The translations under genes were made by a program, and so were the position numbers. This document shows positions 7,484 to 15,495 of a stretch of 17,048 nt of DNA, piece after piece. The DNA comes from Alphaproteobacteria bacterium (GTDB lineage Bacteria > Pseudomonadota > Alphaproteobacteria > RS24), in NCBI GenBank assembly GCA_022428185.1, contig JAKMCZ010000056.1, positions 1 through 17,048 of the forward strand, read 5' to 3'. How positions within the stretch are numbered: position 1 is the first letter of the stretch; the number at the start of each line of letters is the position of its first letter. A model generated the notes under the pieces. The model saw only the letters and a program-made list of their open reading frames with translations, was not told where the DNA came from and did not search any database.

Positions 7484-8720
7484 ATTGGTCTCCCTTAGTG
7501 GCAGCGAGTTTATCGGCTGGCACTGAAAAGGCAAGCAGCGCCGCCAGAACAATAAAACCAATGGCGCTTAGCGCGATGGCATCAAAGCCGATGCCTGCGT
7601 CAATCACCAGACCGAACAAAACCGGCGCGGCGGCGGTCGCGGTAATGACAATCGGCGAGGTGAGCGAACGAATGGCACCGAGATGCGCTGTGCCGAAAAG
7701 CTCCGGCCACAGACCGCCACTGACCGGCCCCGCCATACCCAGATTGATGCCGATGAGGCCCATATAGACAAACGGCGTCCAAGCGCCGAACAGGTTTGCG
7801 TCAATCAATAATAAACTGAACGCCAACAGCAGCGGGAAAGCGGTAAACGGCAAAAACCGCAAAGCCGAAAAGCGGTCAATCATCGGCCCGCTAATCAGCG
7901 AGATTGAAACTTTGGCAAAAGCGTAAAGCGTGAAGGCGGCGGCCAATGCCTCTAACGGCCAATCACGTGTTTCGGCCAATTGCACTTGGTGAAAAAACAA
8001 TCCGGTGAGAAAGAACGGTGGCGCGAGATAAAGCGGCAGCAGCATATAAAATCGCCGATCGCGCAACATATCGCCCCTATCGGCAGCAATGACAGGCGCG
8101 GCATCTTCATCGATTTTCGGGTCACCTTCCGGTTCCCCTTTTGGTTCTGAGCGACTTAAGAATAATTGCATCGGCACGGCGATGAAAAGCAGAATACCGG
8201 CAAAGACAAACCAGCTTTGCTGCCAGCCGACCAGCAGCATTAGCGCAACAGCCATGAGCGGGAAAACCCCTTCAAACGAGGCATAACCCAATTGCACCAG
8301 CGACACGGCCTGACCGCGATTGGCATCAAATGAACGCCCCGCTGTTGTCATGCCGGTATGGCTCGACAGGCCTTGCCCGAAATGGCGCAATAAAAACAGC
8401 GCCACCGCCAAAACGAAAACATGCTGCGCAAAGCCCATAATCACACAACCAATCGCCAACCCGACCAAAACAAACAGGGTAAATCGCCAGAGCGACCAAC
8501 CGTCTATCAAGCGACCCGACACCACCATGACGAAAGCGCTGAGCAATGTCATGGCTGAATACAGACCGCCAAATCCGGCATTTGACAGCTCGAACAAGGT
8601 GCGGATTTCATTGCTGTAAAGCGCGATGAAAAAAGTCTGTCCGAAATTCGACAGCCCCATCATAAAAAAACCGAACAGTAAAAATCGGTAATGCGCGCGA
8701 ATGAAAGCGAAATAAGTCAT
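7476..8720 (-). CDS. MFS transporter
   Basis: Major facilitator superfamily membrane carrier, 414 residues from the ATG at 8720, with about 12 hydrophobic helices in two halves separated by a charged loop rich in Asp and Glu (about 190-215, EPKGEPEGDPKIDEDA). The loop after helix 2 contains SGRLIDGWS, matching the GxLaDrxG-type MFS motif A, and the second half repeats it as SGPMIDRFS. The substrate is unknown. An in-frame TTG at 8756 would add 12 residues, but neither start has a good ribosome site; the ATG is preferred because helix 1 starts soon after. It follows the DksA/TraR-like gene after 49 bases and overlaps the Nudix start, giving a three-gene unit. Confidence 0.9.
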   Translation of the reverse strand: MTYFAFIRAHYRFLLFGFFMMGLSNFGQTFFIALYSNEIRTLFELSNAGFGGLYSAMTLLSAFVMVVSGRLIDGWSLWRFTLFVLVGLAIGCVIMGFAQHVFVLAVALFLLRHFGQGLSSHTGMTTAGRSFDANRGQAVSLVQLGYASFEGVFPLMAVALMLLVGWQQSWFVFAGILLFIAVPMQLFLSRSEPKGEPEGDPKIDEDAAPVIAADRGDMLRDRRFYMLLPLYLAPPFFLTGLFFHQVQLAETRDWPLEALAAAFTLYAFAKVSISLISGPMIDRFSALRFLPFTAFPLLLAFSLLLIDANLFGAWTPFVYMGLIGINLGMAGPVSGGLWPELFGTAHLGAIRSLTSPIVITATAAAPVLFGLVIDAGIGFDAIALSAIGFIVLAALLAFSVPADKLAATKGDQYE

Positions 8721-8769
8721 GCGCGTGTAGATATAGCGCGCCGCCGCCAACGGCAATGCGTTTTAGCGG

Positions 8770-9096
8770 CTATTTGGCATGCGCGATGCAAAACGGCGTC
8801 GCCGGATCGAGTGCCAAACGCTCTTCTTCCACGGCCTCGCCGCAAGACACGCAATAGCCATACTCCCCTTCATCGAGGCGTTTTAGGGCTGCTTCGGTTA
8901 ATTGAACCTCGCGTTGCCGCCGCCTTTGCGTCTCTGCCGCCATTGCTTGTTGTTGCAGCGCGTCCATGCGTGACAGCCGACCTTGCTGGGTTTGGTCAAG
9001 CGCGACCGGCGCGGCGCTTTCAGCCCCGACATTGAGTAAATCATGCAGCTCGCTCAATTTGTCTTGCAGTGTCCGGCGTATTTGTTTTTCGGTCAT
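8770..9096 (-). CDS. Short DksA/TraR-family zinc-finger protein
   Basis: Small transcription-factor-like protein of the DksA/TraR family, 108 residues, expected to bind in the RNA polymerase secondary channel. The middle holds the family signature VALDQTQQGRLSRMDALQ (about 31-48) followed by a basic helix; the zinc finger is at the C-terminus (YGYCVSCGEAVEEERLAL...FCIAHAK). The metal-binding set is C-X2-C-X17-C-X2-H, so the usual fourth Cys is His. It is too short for the full coiled-coil of DksA itself and matches the TraR-like paralogues frequent in Proteobacteria. It is first in the minus-strand unit with the MFS and Nudix genes and diverges from the CoA-transferase across 67 bases. The ribosome site is weak. 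Confidence 0.88.
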   Translation of the reverse strand: MTEKQIRRTLQDKLSELHDLLNVGAESAAPVALDQTQQGRLSRMDALQQQAMAAETQRRRQREVQLTEAALKRLDEGEYGYCVSCGEAVEEERLALDPATPFCIAHAK

Positions 9097-9163
9097 TGTC
9101 TTTTCGATTATTGCCTTTTCATATCCCCTCGCATTAAGTTATCGACAAAAGGGAGTTCTGACC

Positions 9164-10372
9164 ATGCTTGAAGGCATCAAAATTATTGAAATGGCGACCT
9201 ATATCGCCGCCCCATCAGCCGGTGGCATTCTTGCCGATTGGGGTGCAGATGTAATCAAAATAGAACCTTTGGGCGGCTGTCCGATGCGCAAATTTTATGC
9301 CAGCGCGATGACCGATGACTATCCCGACAATCCGGTTTCAGCGCTCGACAATCGCGGCAAGCGCGCCATCGCCGTCAATACCGGCACCTATGAAGGTCGC
9401 GACATTGTTAAGAAGCTGATTGCAGATGCCGATGTCTTCATCACAAATGTGCGCCCCGGACAGTTAAAAGAACAAGGGCTGGACTTCGACAGCCTATCAA
9501 AAATCAACGCCAAGCTGGTTTATGCCAGCGTCACCGGTTTCGGCTTACAGGGCGAAGAAGCGGACAAGCCGGGCTTCGACACGGCGGCGTTTAACGCCAA
9601 ATCGGGCTTTGGTTGGATTATGACACCGAAGGGCGCAGCCCCGGCCCCCTTGCGCACGGCGGCAGGTGACCACATTACCGGCATTGCCACCGCCAGCGGT
9701 ATTTTGGCGGCATTATTGAAAGCGCGCGAAACCGGCAAAGGCACATTGGTCGAAAGCTCGCTGGTGCGCTCGGCGGCTTACGCCGTCGGTTGCGATTTCA
9801 GCACATGGCTGCGTTATGGTCGCATTGCCCGCTCGCGCCCGCGCAAAGAGGCGATTGTCGCGATTAACAATTATTACGTCACCAAAGATGAGTGCTGGCT
9901 GTTTTTGAACGGGCGACCGGGCGAACCCGATTGGCCCGATATTGCGCGCGCCGTAGGCCGCGAAGATTTGGTCGATGATGAACGCTTTGGCAGCCTGCGC
10001 GACCGCCGCCGCAATGGGGTTGATTTGATAGCCCTATTGGACGAGGCCTTTAAGCAAAAAACGCTGGCCGAATGGAAACCCATTCTCGATGCAGCAGGGC
10101 TTATCTGGTCGCCGGTGCAAACTTTTGAGCAAGCCTTCGAAGACCCGCAAATGCATGATGCCGGCGTGTTTGTCGATATGCCCACCGCCGACGGTGCGTC
10201 ATACAAAAACATCGCCTCGCCCATTCGCTTTGGCGATGAGAGCACCGACCCGAAAGGGCCGCTACCGGAAATCGGGCAAGATACGCTATCGGTGCTGCAA
10301 CAATATGGTTTGGACGAAGAGACCTGCGCCGACTATTTAGAGGCCGGAATTATCGGTCAGCATCAAGACTGA
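9164..10372 (+). CDS. Family III CoA-transferase (CaiB/BaiF type)
   Basis: Moves CoA between carboxylic acids, as formyl-CoA transferase, CaiB or alpha-methylacyl-CoA racemase do. It is 402 residues, the standard length, and cytoplasmic. The N-terminus MLEGIKIIEMATYIAAPSAG, the segment GADVIKIEPLGG at 27-38, and DVFITNVRPGQL and YASVTGFG at about 90-126 are all typical. The catalytic Asp is D139 in KPGFDTAAFNAKSG. The frame is open for a further 66 codons upstream, antisense to the DksA/TraR-like gene. The ATG at 9164 is chosen because it carries AAAAGGGAG at a good distance and starts like all homologues. The acyl substrate is unknown. Its last 10 bases overlap the convergent MATE gene. Confidence 0.95.
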   Translation: MLEGIKIIEMATYIAAPSAGGILADWGADVIKIEPLGGCPMRKFYASAMTDDYPDNPVSALDNRGKRAIAVNTGTYEGRDIVKKLIADADVFITNVRPGQLKEQGLDFDSLSKINAKLVYASVTGFGLQGEEADKPGFDTAAFNAKSGFGWIMTPKGAAPAPLRTAAGDHITGIATASGILAALLKARETGKGTLVESSLVRSAAYAVGCDFSTWLRYGRIARSRPRKEAIVAINNYYVTKDECWLFLNGRPGEPDWPDIARAVGREDLVDDERFGSLRDRRRNGVDLIALLDEAFKQKTLAEWKPILDAAGLIWSPVQTFEQAFEDPQMHDAGVFVDMPTADGASYKNIASPIRFGDESTDPKGPLPEIGQDTLSVLQQYGLDEETCADYLEAGIIGQHQD

Positions 10373-11718
10373 GCCGGTGCAGCCGACGGCGCGCCCAGCG
10401 CCCGTCTATCAAGTTGGCGATACCGCCAGATGACCAACATGAACGGCACAAATGTGCCGAATATCACGCTATCTGCCAGTCCCATTGCGCCGCGTCCCAG
10501 CGGGAAAATAAGCAAATAGGCGAGCGGTATCATAACCACGCCATAAGCCAAGAAGTGAATATAAGTCGGCGCCCAAGTGTCGCCGCGCGCGCGCAGCGCC
10601 ATTGCCAGCAACGACTGTCCGGTGTCAAACACCAGCGCCACCGACACCCAAGCAATCATCGCCGCCGCCAATGTAAACACGGCGGGGTCATTGGTGAAAA
10701 ACGCGCTCGCCTGTTGTGCCGTTACCCACATCAGAACACCCGCGACCACCATTATGAGGCTTTGAATAGATAGTCCAAGCCATGCCCAACGCGCCACCAA
10801 AGGCATATTGCCCGCGCCATAGGCATTGCCGACACTGACCGCCGTTGCCACGCCGAAGCCTAAACCCATCATGAAGAACAATGCGAAGACGTTAATCATA
10901 ATGATATGCGCTGCCACCGCCGCCGTGCCGAGGAAACCGGCAAACAAAACCAATGCATTGAACGCGCCGTTCTCAAGCCCCATAGAAATTCCCGACGCAT
11001 AGCCGATGCGGCGCAATTCGCGCCCGCCCGACCAGCTTATTTTGGGACGTTTCAGGCCATATTTTTCATGGTCGAGGAAAAACCAGACATAAGACAAAAT
11101 AGCGACAACCTGCATGCAGCGGACAATGAAGGTTGCCCAAATGGAACCTTCAGCGCCCATTTCAGGAAAGCCGTAAACCCCATAAACTAAAAAATAATTG
11201 GCGAAGATATTGATGATATTGGCAATAATCATAATCACCATGCCGGGGCGCGGATTACGAATACCTTCAAGGAAGAAGCCCGTCGTCATGTGCACCGCAG
11301 CCAGCGGCAAGCTCAATCCGGCAATGATTGAAATATGCCCGCCCTTCTCAGCCAACACAGCGTCTTGACCGGTCAGCAACAACCAGAACTCGCCAAAATA
11401 GCAAAACACGAAACCGATAAGGCCGATGGCGAACCCCCAGGGTAGCGCATGCCATAGCACCTCGCCGGTCTTCGAATAGTCACCCGCGCCAAAGCGGTTG
11501 GACACCACAACCGAAGTGCCCATGAGCAATCCAATCATGATTAGAATGAAGATATTGCTCGGCACCATGCCAATGCCGAGATACGCCAAATGCTCCGACG
11601 CATAGCGACCGACCATCATCGTATCGACAATGCCCAACGTCAAAATTCCGGTGCGCGAAATCACTACCGGCCAAGCGAGGTTAAGCAATGCTTTGATGTC
11701 TTGCGTCAGTGAATTCAT
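10363..11718 (-). CDS. MATE family efflux transporter
   Basis: Multidrug and toxic-compound extrusion protein, 451 residues, inner membrane, exporting organic cations or drugs in exchange for Na+ or H+. About 12 hydrophobic helices are visible. The N-terminal segment LLNLAWPVVISRTGILTLGIVDT and the motif VDTMMVGRYASEHLAYLG (about 31-48) are characteristic of NorM/DinF-like members. The second half repeats the pattern (GMSMGLENGAFNALVLFAG; GFGVATAVSVGNAYGAG). The start is 7 bases after the nitroreductase stop, so the two are one operon. The end overlaps the convergent CoA-transferase gene by 10 bases. The transported substrate cannot be inferred. Confidence 0.95.
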   Translation of the reverse strand: MNSLTQDIKALLNLAWPVVISRTGILTLGIVDTMMVGRYASEHLAYLGIGMVPSNIFILIMIGLLMGTSVVVSNRFGAGDYSKTGEVLWHALPWGFAIGLIGFVFCYFGEFWLLLTGQDAVLAEKGGHISIIAGLSLPLAAVHMTTGFFLEGIRNPRPGMVIMIIANIINIFANYFLVYGVYGFPEMGAEGSIWATFIVRCMQVVAILSYVWFFLDHEKYGLKRPKISWSGGRELRRIGYASGISMGLENGAFNALVLFAGFLGTAAVAAHIIMINVFALFFMMGLGFGVATAVSVGNAYGAGNMPLVARWAWLGLSIQSLIMVVAGVLMWVTAQQASAFFTNDPAVFTLAAAMIAWVSVALVFDTGQSLLAMALRARGDTWAPTYIHFLAYGVVMIPLAYLLIFPLGRGAMGLADSVIFGTFVPFMLVIWRYRQLDRRALGAPSAAPAQS

Positions 11719-11725
11719 GGCGGTG

Positions 11726-12271
11726 CTATTTAGTCAGTCCGAAGGTGACAATATCGTCGAGCTCAGGGCGTGCGCGTTCGCTCGGCGCTTCGCTGGCCGT
11801 GCCGAGATAAATAAAACCGGCAATTTCATCACCATCTTCACCACCAAGGGCTTTTAAAACAGCCTCTTCATAGGCAGCGTCGCCGGTCAGCCATTGTGCG
11901 GCAAAGCCCATTGCTTGCGCGGCTGTCAGCAAATTCATGCAAGCCGCACCGGCGGATAAAATCATTTCACTGCGCGGAATTTTCGGATGCGGCTTCGGGC
12001 AAGCCAGCACAGCGACGACACATGGCGCGCGCCCAAATTGTCCCGCGACGCTGTCATCATTTAGCGCAGCGGCGGCAATCTTGCCCAATTCGGCGCGCTC
12101 ATCATTTTGCAATACGATAAACCGCCACGGTGCGAGCTTGCCGTGGTCAGGCACACGCGCCGCAATGCTCAGCAAATCGCGCAACTGCGCGGCATCGGGG
12201 CCCGGCGCGGTCATATTGCGCGCCATAACCGACCGTCTTTTTTGCAGAAATTCAGAAACGCCGACCATCAC
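11726..12271 (-). CDS. Nitroreductase family protein (YdjA-like)
   Basis: FMN-dependent NAD(P)H oxidoreductase of the nitroreductase superfamily, 181 residues, close in size to E. coli YdjA (183). The FMN-binding RRSV lies near residue 12-15, RVPDHGKLAPWRF at about 39-51 is the YdjA-type active-site segment, and GAACMNLLTAAQAMGFAAQWLTG gives the conserved helix before the second FMN contact. Start codons GTG (12271) and ATG (12268) are adjacent. GTG is given because AAGGAG ends 8 bases before it; ATG would shorten the protein by one residue. It heads the operon with the MATE pump 7 bases downstream, a pairing that suggests handling of a redox-active or nitro compound, though this is inference. 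Confidence 0.92.
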   Translation of the reverse strand: MMVGVSEFLQKRRSVMARNMTAPGPDAAQLRDLLSIAARVPDHGKLAPWRFIVLQNDERAELGKIAAAALNDDSVAGQFGRAPCVVAVLACPKPHPKIPRSEMILSAGAACMNLLTAAQAMGFAAQWLTGDAAYEEAVLKALGGEDGDEIAGFIYLGTASEAPSERARPELDDIVTFGLTK

Positions 12272-12296
12272 GTTTTATTCTCCTTATCGGGGCTTT

Positions 12297-12325
12297 GCCA
12301 TATCGCTGTCCCGCGTTAAAGTCAA
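12297..12325 (-). promoter_or_regulatory. Possible promoter of the nitroreductase-MATE operon
   Basis: Read on the minus strand, TTGACT (12325-12320) and TATGGC (12302-12297) are separated by 17 bases, giving a good -35 and a poor -10 box. The predicted transcription start would lie about 20 bases before the nitroreductase GTG and just ahead of its AAGGAG. Found by eye only; the -10 match is three of six. Confidence 0.33.
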
Positions 12326-12337
12326 TTAACGTTAAAG
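12314..12337. repeat. Repeated CGTTAAAG with TTAACGTTAA palindrome
   Basis: CGTTAAAG occurs at 12314-12321 and 12330-12337, and TTAACGTTAA at 12326-12335 is a perfect 10-base palindrome. The block lies in the 86-base gap between the nitroreductase and the pseudogene and overlaps the proposed -35 box, which is where an operator would sit. It may equally be chance in an AT-rich gap. Confidence 0.35.
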
Positions 12338-12357
12338 AAGAATAAATCAAAACCGCC

Positions 12358-13148
12358 ATGCGTTTTTGCCTTGCCTTTATTTGCTGCACCAGCGCGTTGG
12401 TTTGCGATGCGTTTTCGGGTGCATGGCTGCCGGAAGAAGGCGTTACCAAGTTGATGGCATACCGCATCGAGCAAAAGCAGAAAAACACAATGTTCAAAAC
12501 TTTCGCCATAGCGAGACTTTTCAATCGCTGCTGCTGGAATATTGCGCGACCGAAAACACTGCGCTGACCATAAAGTTTGTTGAGCAGAATCGGGCCGAGC
12601 CCCAAATCCACCACACAAATGAAGCGTCGCGTATCGGGTTGATGCTCAACACACCGCTGCTTGCTTCGGGGCTGCTGCCACCTTTTACTTATCGTCTGGC
12701 AAAGGCCGCATTGCCGTTCAAAAACATTCAACGCGACAAACGAGCCAGTCTTACGCTGGGGCGCGGTTATAAAGCGGACGAAAATTCAGGTGATGATTAG
12801 GACGAGAACTGAGCAGTGCTGGCTCTCGCCGACCGAATTTCCATCAATTGCTTCCACATCACGCAAGAGGTTGAGCTTGATCAAATTCGCGGCAATGGTC
12901 GCTATGCGCGCAGTTGGCTATATCGCTTTTCGCTCGGGCTGGGTGCGGTCAGCCTCGGCACGGAGGCGCAACATTATACCGATTATGCCAACCCCTATCA
13001 GGCTTTGGCGCATAGCTATCATCTGCAATTTGCGCCACCGACCAAAATCTGGAAATTGCGCTTGAAAGCAGGCGACCGGCGCGCACCTATGGCGGGTAAA
13101 ATGCTGAAAAACGATTATGCAGTGCTGGAATGGGAGCTGAAATTCTAG
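12358..13148 (+). pseudogene. Decayed gene for an exported, possibly outer-membrane, protein
   Basis: Three pieces of one gene can be joined. Piece 1 starts at ATG 12358 with a signal peptide (MRFCLAFICCTSALVCDAFSG, cleavage near SGA) and continues GAWLPEEGVTKL. At the A-run 12481-12485 the sense frame moves: adding one A gives QKQKKHNVQNFRHSE and joins piece 2, which runs to 12797. Pieces 2 and 3 share the same frame but are split by TAG at 12798-12800 and TGA at 12810-12812. If both were TGG the stretch would read GDDWDENWAVLALADR. The restored product has 263 residues and ends in EWELKF, with the terminal Phe common in outer-membrane beta-barrels. The overall pattern recalls small exported barrel-like hypothetical proteins, but I cannot name a family. 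There is no good ribosome site before 12358 or before the GTG at 12816, so separate expression of the pieces is unlikely. The stop TAG overlaps the convergent thrS stop. Confidence 0.8.
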
Positions 13149-15106
13149 CTGCGTAAATCGGGCGGTGTGGCCTCATCGACCAGTGCTGTGACCGCCGCGT
13201 CCAACGCCACCACATTTTGCTCTTTAGAGCCGAGACGACGCATCGACACGGTGCCTTCTTCAGCCTCACGCATACCGACCGCCAAAATGACCGGCACTTT
13301 GGCTAATGAATGTTCGCGCACTTTGTAATTGATTTTTTCATTCCGCAAATCAGCCCGCGCACGAAGCCCCTGCGCGGCAAGCGCGGCAACAACTTTGTCG
13401 CCATATTCATTCGCTTCCGTCGTAATCGGGCAAACAACAATTTGCTCAGGTGCCAACCACAATGGCAGCTTACCGGCATAGCTTTCCAACATAATGCCGA
13501 TAAAGCGTTCCAGCGTGCCCAGCACAGCGCGGTGCAGCATGACCGGACGATGCTTATTGCCATCTTCGCCAATATAGGCGGCATCAAGCCGCTCGGGCAG
13601 CACAAAGTCGAGTTGCAGCGTTCCGCATTGCCAAGTTCGACCAATCGCATCGCGCAAATGATATTCAATTTTCGGGCCGTAAAACGCGCCCTCACCGGGC
13701 AGCTCTTCCCATTCGAGACCGGCGGCGGTCAGGGCGTCACGCAAGCCACCTTCGGCGCGATCCCATACATCATCATCACCGGCGCGGGTTTCGGGCCGCA
13801 AGGCCAATGCCACTGACACATCTTCAAAACCCAAATCGGTATAGACTTGTGTGACCAGCGCGCAAAAATCGACCGCTTCAGAAATAATCTGGTCTTCGCG
13901 GCAAAAAATATGCGCGTCGTCCTGCGTCATCTGCCGCACCCGCATCAGCCCATGCAGCGCGCCATGCGCTTCATTGCGATGACAACAACCAAATTCAGCC
14001 ATACGTATCGGCAGGTCACGGTAAGACTTAATGCCCTGTTTAAAAATCTGCACATGCGCGGGACAATTCATCGGCTTAATCGCCATCAAATCTGCGTCAC
14101 CCGACAGCACCGGCGCATCATCTTCTACAGACGGTGCCTCATCAGGCACAACAAACATGTTCTCGCGAAACTTATCCCAATGGCCTGACTGCTCCCAAAA
14201 GCGCTTATCGAGCAATTGGGGCGTCTTCACTTCTTCATAGTGATGCGCGTTCAAACGGCGGCGAATATATTGCTCAAGCTGCTGCCAAATCGTGTAGCCC
14301 TTGGCATGCCAAAACACACTGCCTTGCGCTTCTTCTTGCAAGTGAAACAAATCCATCTCGCGCCCCAGCTTGCGATGGTCGCGTTTTTCGGCCTCTTCCA
14401 CCATGTGCAGATAGGCTTTCAAATCTTTTTCATTACCCCAGCAAGTGCCGTAAATGCGTTGCAGCATTTCATTATTGCTGTCGCCGCGCCAATAAGCACC
14501 GGCCAGCTTGGTCAGCTTAAATGCCTTGCCCAGCTTACCGGTGGACGGCAGATGCGGCCCGCGACACAAATCTTTCCAATCACCCTGCCGATAGACCGTA
14601 ATCGCCTGCCCGTCGGGAATGGCGGCAATAATTTCCGCCTTATAGTCTTCGCCAATCTGTTTGAAATGCGCCACTGCATCGTGGCGTTGCCATTCTTCGC
14701 GAACAATCTCTTCATTGCGATCGACGATTTCTTTCATGCGATTCTCAATCGCTTCAAGGTCGTCTAGACTGAACGGGGTCTCGCGGGCGAAATCATAATA
14801 AAAGCCGTTTTCAATCACCGGCCCAATGGTCACCTGCGTGCCCGGAAATAATTCCTGCACCGCTTCGGCCAGTACATGCGCGCAATCATGGCGCATTAAA
14901 TCAACACCATCGGCATCGGCGGCGGTAATGACCGCGACCTCAGCATCAACCTCAACCGCGCGCGCCAAATCAATTACCTCGCCATCAACTTTCCAAGCCA
15001 GCGCTTTTTTCGCCAGCGATTTGGAAATGCTTTCAGCGAAAGCGCGCCCGTCAATCGGGCCGTCAAATTGGCGCGTCGCGCCATCGGGTAAGGTCAGCGT
15101 AATCAT
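13145..15106 (-). CDS. thrS: Threonyl-tRNA synthetase
   Basis: Class II aminoacyl-tRNA synthetase charging tRNA-Thr, 653 residues, the usual size. Domains in order are: a TGS domain (1 to about 62, ITLTLPDGATRQF); an editing/SAD domain with H73 and H77 (HDCAHVLA) and the downstream LCRGPH; the catalytic core with MNCPAHVQIF (zinc Cys), the motif 2 region FGCCHRNEAHGALHGLMRVR and motif 3 with LHRAVLGTLERF; and an anticodon-binding domain at the C-terminus (PLWLAPEQIVVCPIT onward). The frame continues 20 codons upstream but the start at 15106 is the family start. It overlaps the yidD stop as ATGA, and since the ribosome site is weak, coupling to yidD translation is likely. No leader-type T-box or operator is evident. 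Confidence 0.98.
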   Translation of the reverse strand: MITLTLPDGATRQFDGPIDGRAFAESISKSLAKKALAWKVDGEVIDLARAVEVDAEVAVITAADADGVDLMRHDCAHVLAEAVQELFPGTQVTIGPVIENGFYYDFARETPFSLDDLEAIENRMKEIVDRNEEIVREEWQRHDAVAHFKQIGEDYKAEIIAAIPDGQAITVYRQGDWKDLCRGPHLPSTGKLGKAFKLTKLAGAYWRGDSNNEMLQRIYGTCWGNEKDLKAYLHMVEEAEKRDHRKLGREMDLFHLQEEAQGSVFWHAKGYTIWQQLEQYIRRRLNAHHYEEVKTPQLLDKRFWEQSGHWDKFRENMFVVPDEAPSVEDDAPVLSGDADLMAIKPMNCPAHVQIFKQGIKSYRDLPIRMAEFGCCHRNEAHGALHGLMRVRQMTQDDAHIFCREDQIISEAVDFCALVTQVYTDLGFEDVSVALALRPETRAGDDDVWDRAEGGLRDALTAAGLEWEELPGEGAFYGPKIEYHLRDAIGRTWQCGTLQLDFVLPERLDAAYIGEDGNKHRPVMLHRAVLGTLERFIGIMLESYAGKLPLWLAPEQIVVCPITTEANEYGDKVVAALAAQGLRARADLRNEKINYKVREHSLAKVPVILAVGMREAEEGTVSMRRLGSKEQNVVALDAAVTALVDEATPPDLRS

Positions 15107-15432
15107 TTTTCTGCCGGCTCTTTCATCGCGTCGTTTATCTGTGTGACACGCCACGGGGCATACCAAACTGCGCGAGAAATCTCAACAGGCACCGGGTCAA
15201 AACCGTCTCGCGCGCCCAATGCCTTAATCGGGTGGCAATGCGACAGTCGCTTTAAGCTGAGCCAAAGCCCGGCCCAAGCGCCATGCGCTTCTACCGCCGC
15301 GACCGCATATTCAGAGCATGTCGGCTGAAAGCGACAGCGTGGCCCCAGCATCGGCGACACCAGCAGGCGATAGGCGTGCACCGGAATCAGCACAAGAAAT
15401 TTGGTCAAAAGCCGAAAGACAGTTCGCATCAT
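15103..15432 (-). CDS. yidD: Membrane protein insertion efficiency factor YidD
   Basis: Small membrane-associated protein of the YidD family, which assists YidC-dependent insertion of inner-membrane proteins. It is 109 residues. The N-terminal amphipathic, partly hydrophobic helix (about 5-30, VFRLLTKFLVLIPVHAYRLL) precedes the signature CRFQPTCSEYA (about 33-43) and the SHCHPIKALGARDGFDPVP segment at about 64-82. A C-terminal extension of about 25 residues follows. Two consecutive ATGs occur at 15432 and 15429; neither has a strong ribosome site. The last codon region overlaps the thrS start (ATGA). In many bacteria yidD lies in the rpmH-rnpA-yidC locus; here it is paired with thrS, as in a number of alphaproteobacteria. 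Confidence 0.95.
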   Translation of the reverse strand: MMRTVFRLLTKFLVLIPVHAYRLLVSPMLGPRCRFQPTCSEYAVAAVEAHGAWAGLWLSLKRLSHCHPIKALGARDGFDPVPVEISRAVWYAPWRVTQINDAMKEPAEK

Positions 15433-15444
15433 GCGACCTATAAT
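15416..15444 (+). promoter_or_regulatory. Possible promoter for the small membrane protein gene
   Basis: AAGACA (15416-15421) and a perfect TATAAT (15439-15444) are separated by 17 bases on the plus strand, about 50 bases ahead of the ATG at 15496. The -35 box matches four of six positions. The site overlaps the start of yidD on the other strand. Proposed by eye. Confidence 0.4.
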
Positions 15445-15495
15445 AACAGCGCTCCATTAAAAAGGGGCTAAAAAGGGTTAAAGAAAGGAAAGAAA

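Noticed and set aside
8966..9163. N-terminal extension of the CoA-transferase frame by 66 codons
   Set aside because: The extension is antisense to the DksA/TraR-like gene, has no family resemblance, and the ATG at 9164 has a proper ribosome site.
12252..12731. 159-codon minus-strand frame across the pseudogene
   Set aside because: It overlaps the nitroreductase start region and has low-complexity, basic composition without any domain; the plus-strand pieces have the signal peptide and protein-like pattern.
12798..12812. Use of TAG and TGA as Trp codons in this genome
   Set aside because: TAG ends the cytochrome c', DksA/TraR-like and thrS frames, and TGA ends the cysS, yidD and CoA-transferase frames, so reassignment is not supported.
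12816..13148. Independent 110-codon gene starting at GTG 12816
   Set aside because: It shares the frame of the upstream piece, has no ribosome site, and is better explained as the C-terminal part of the decayed gene.
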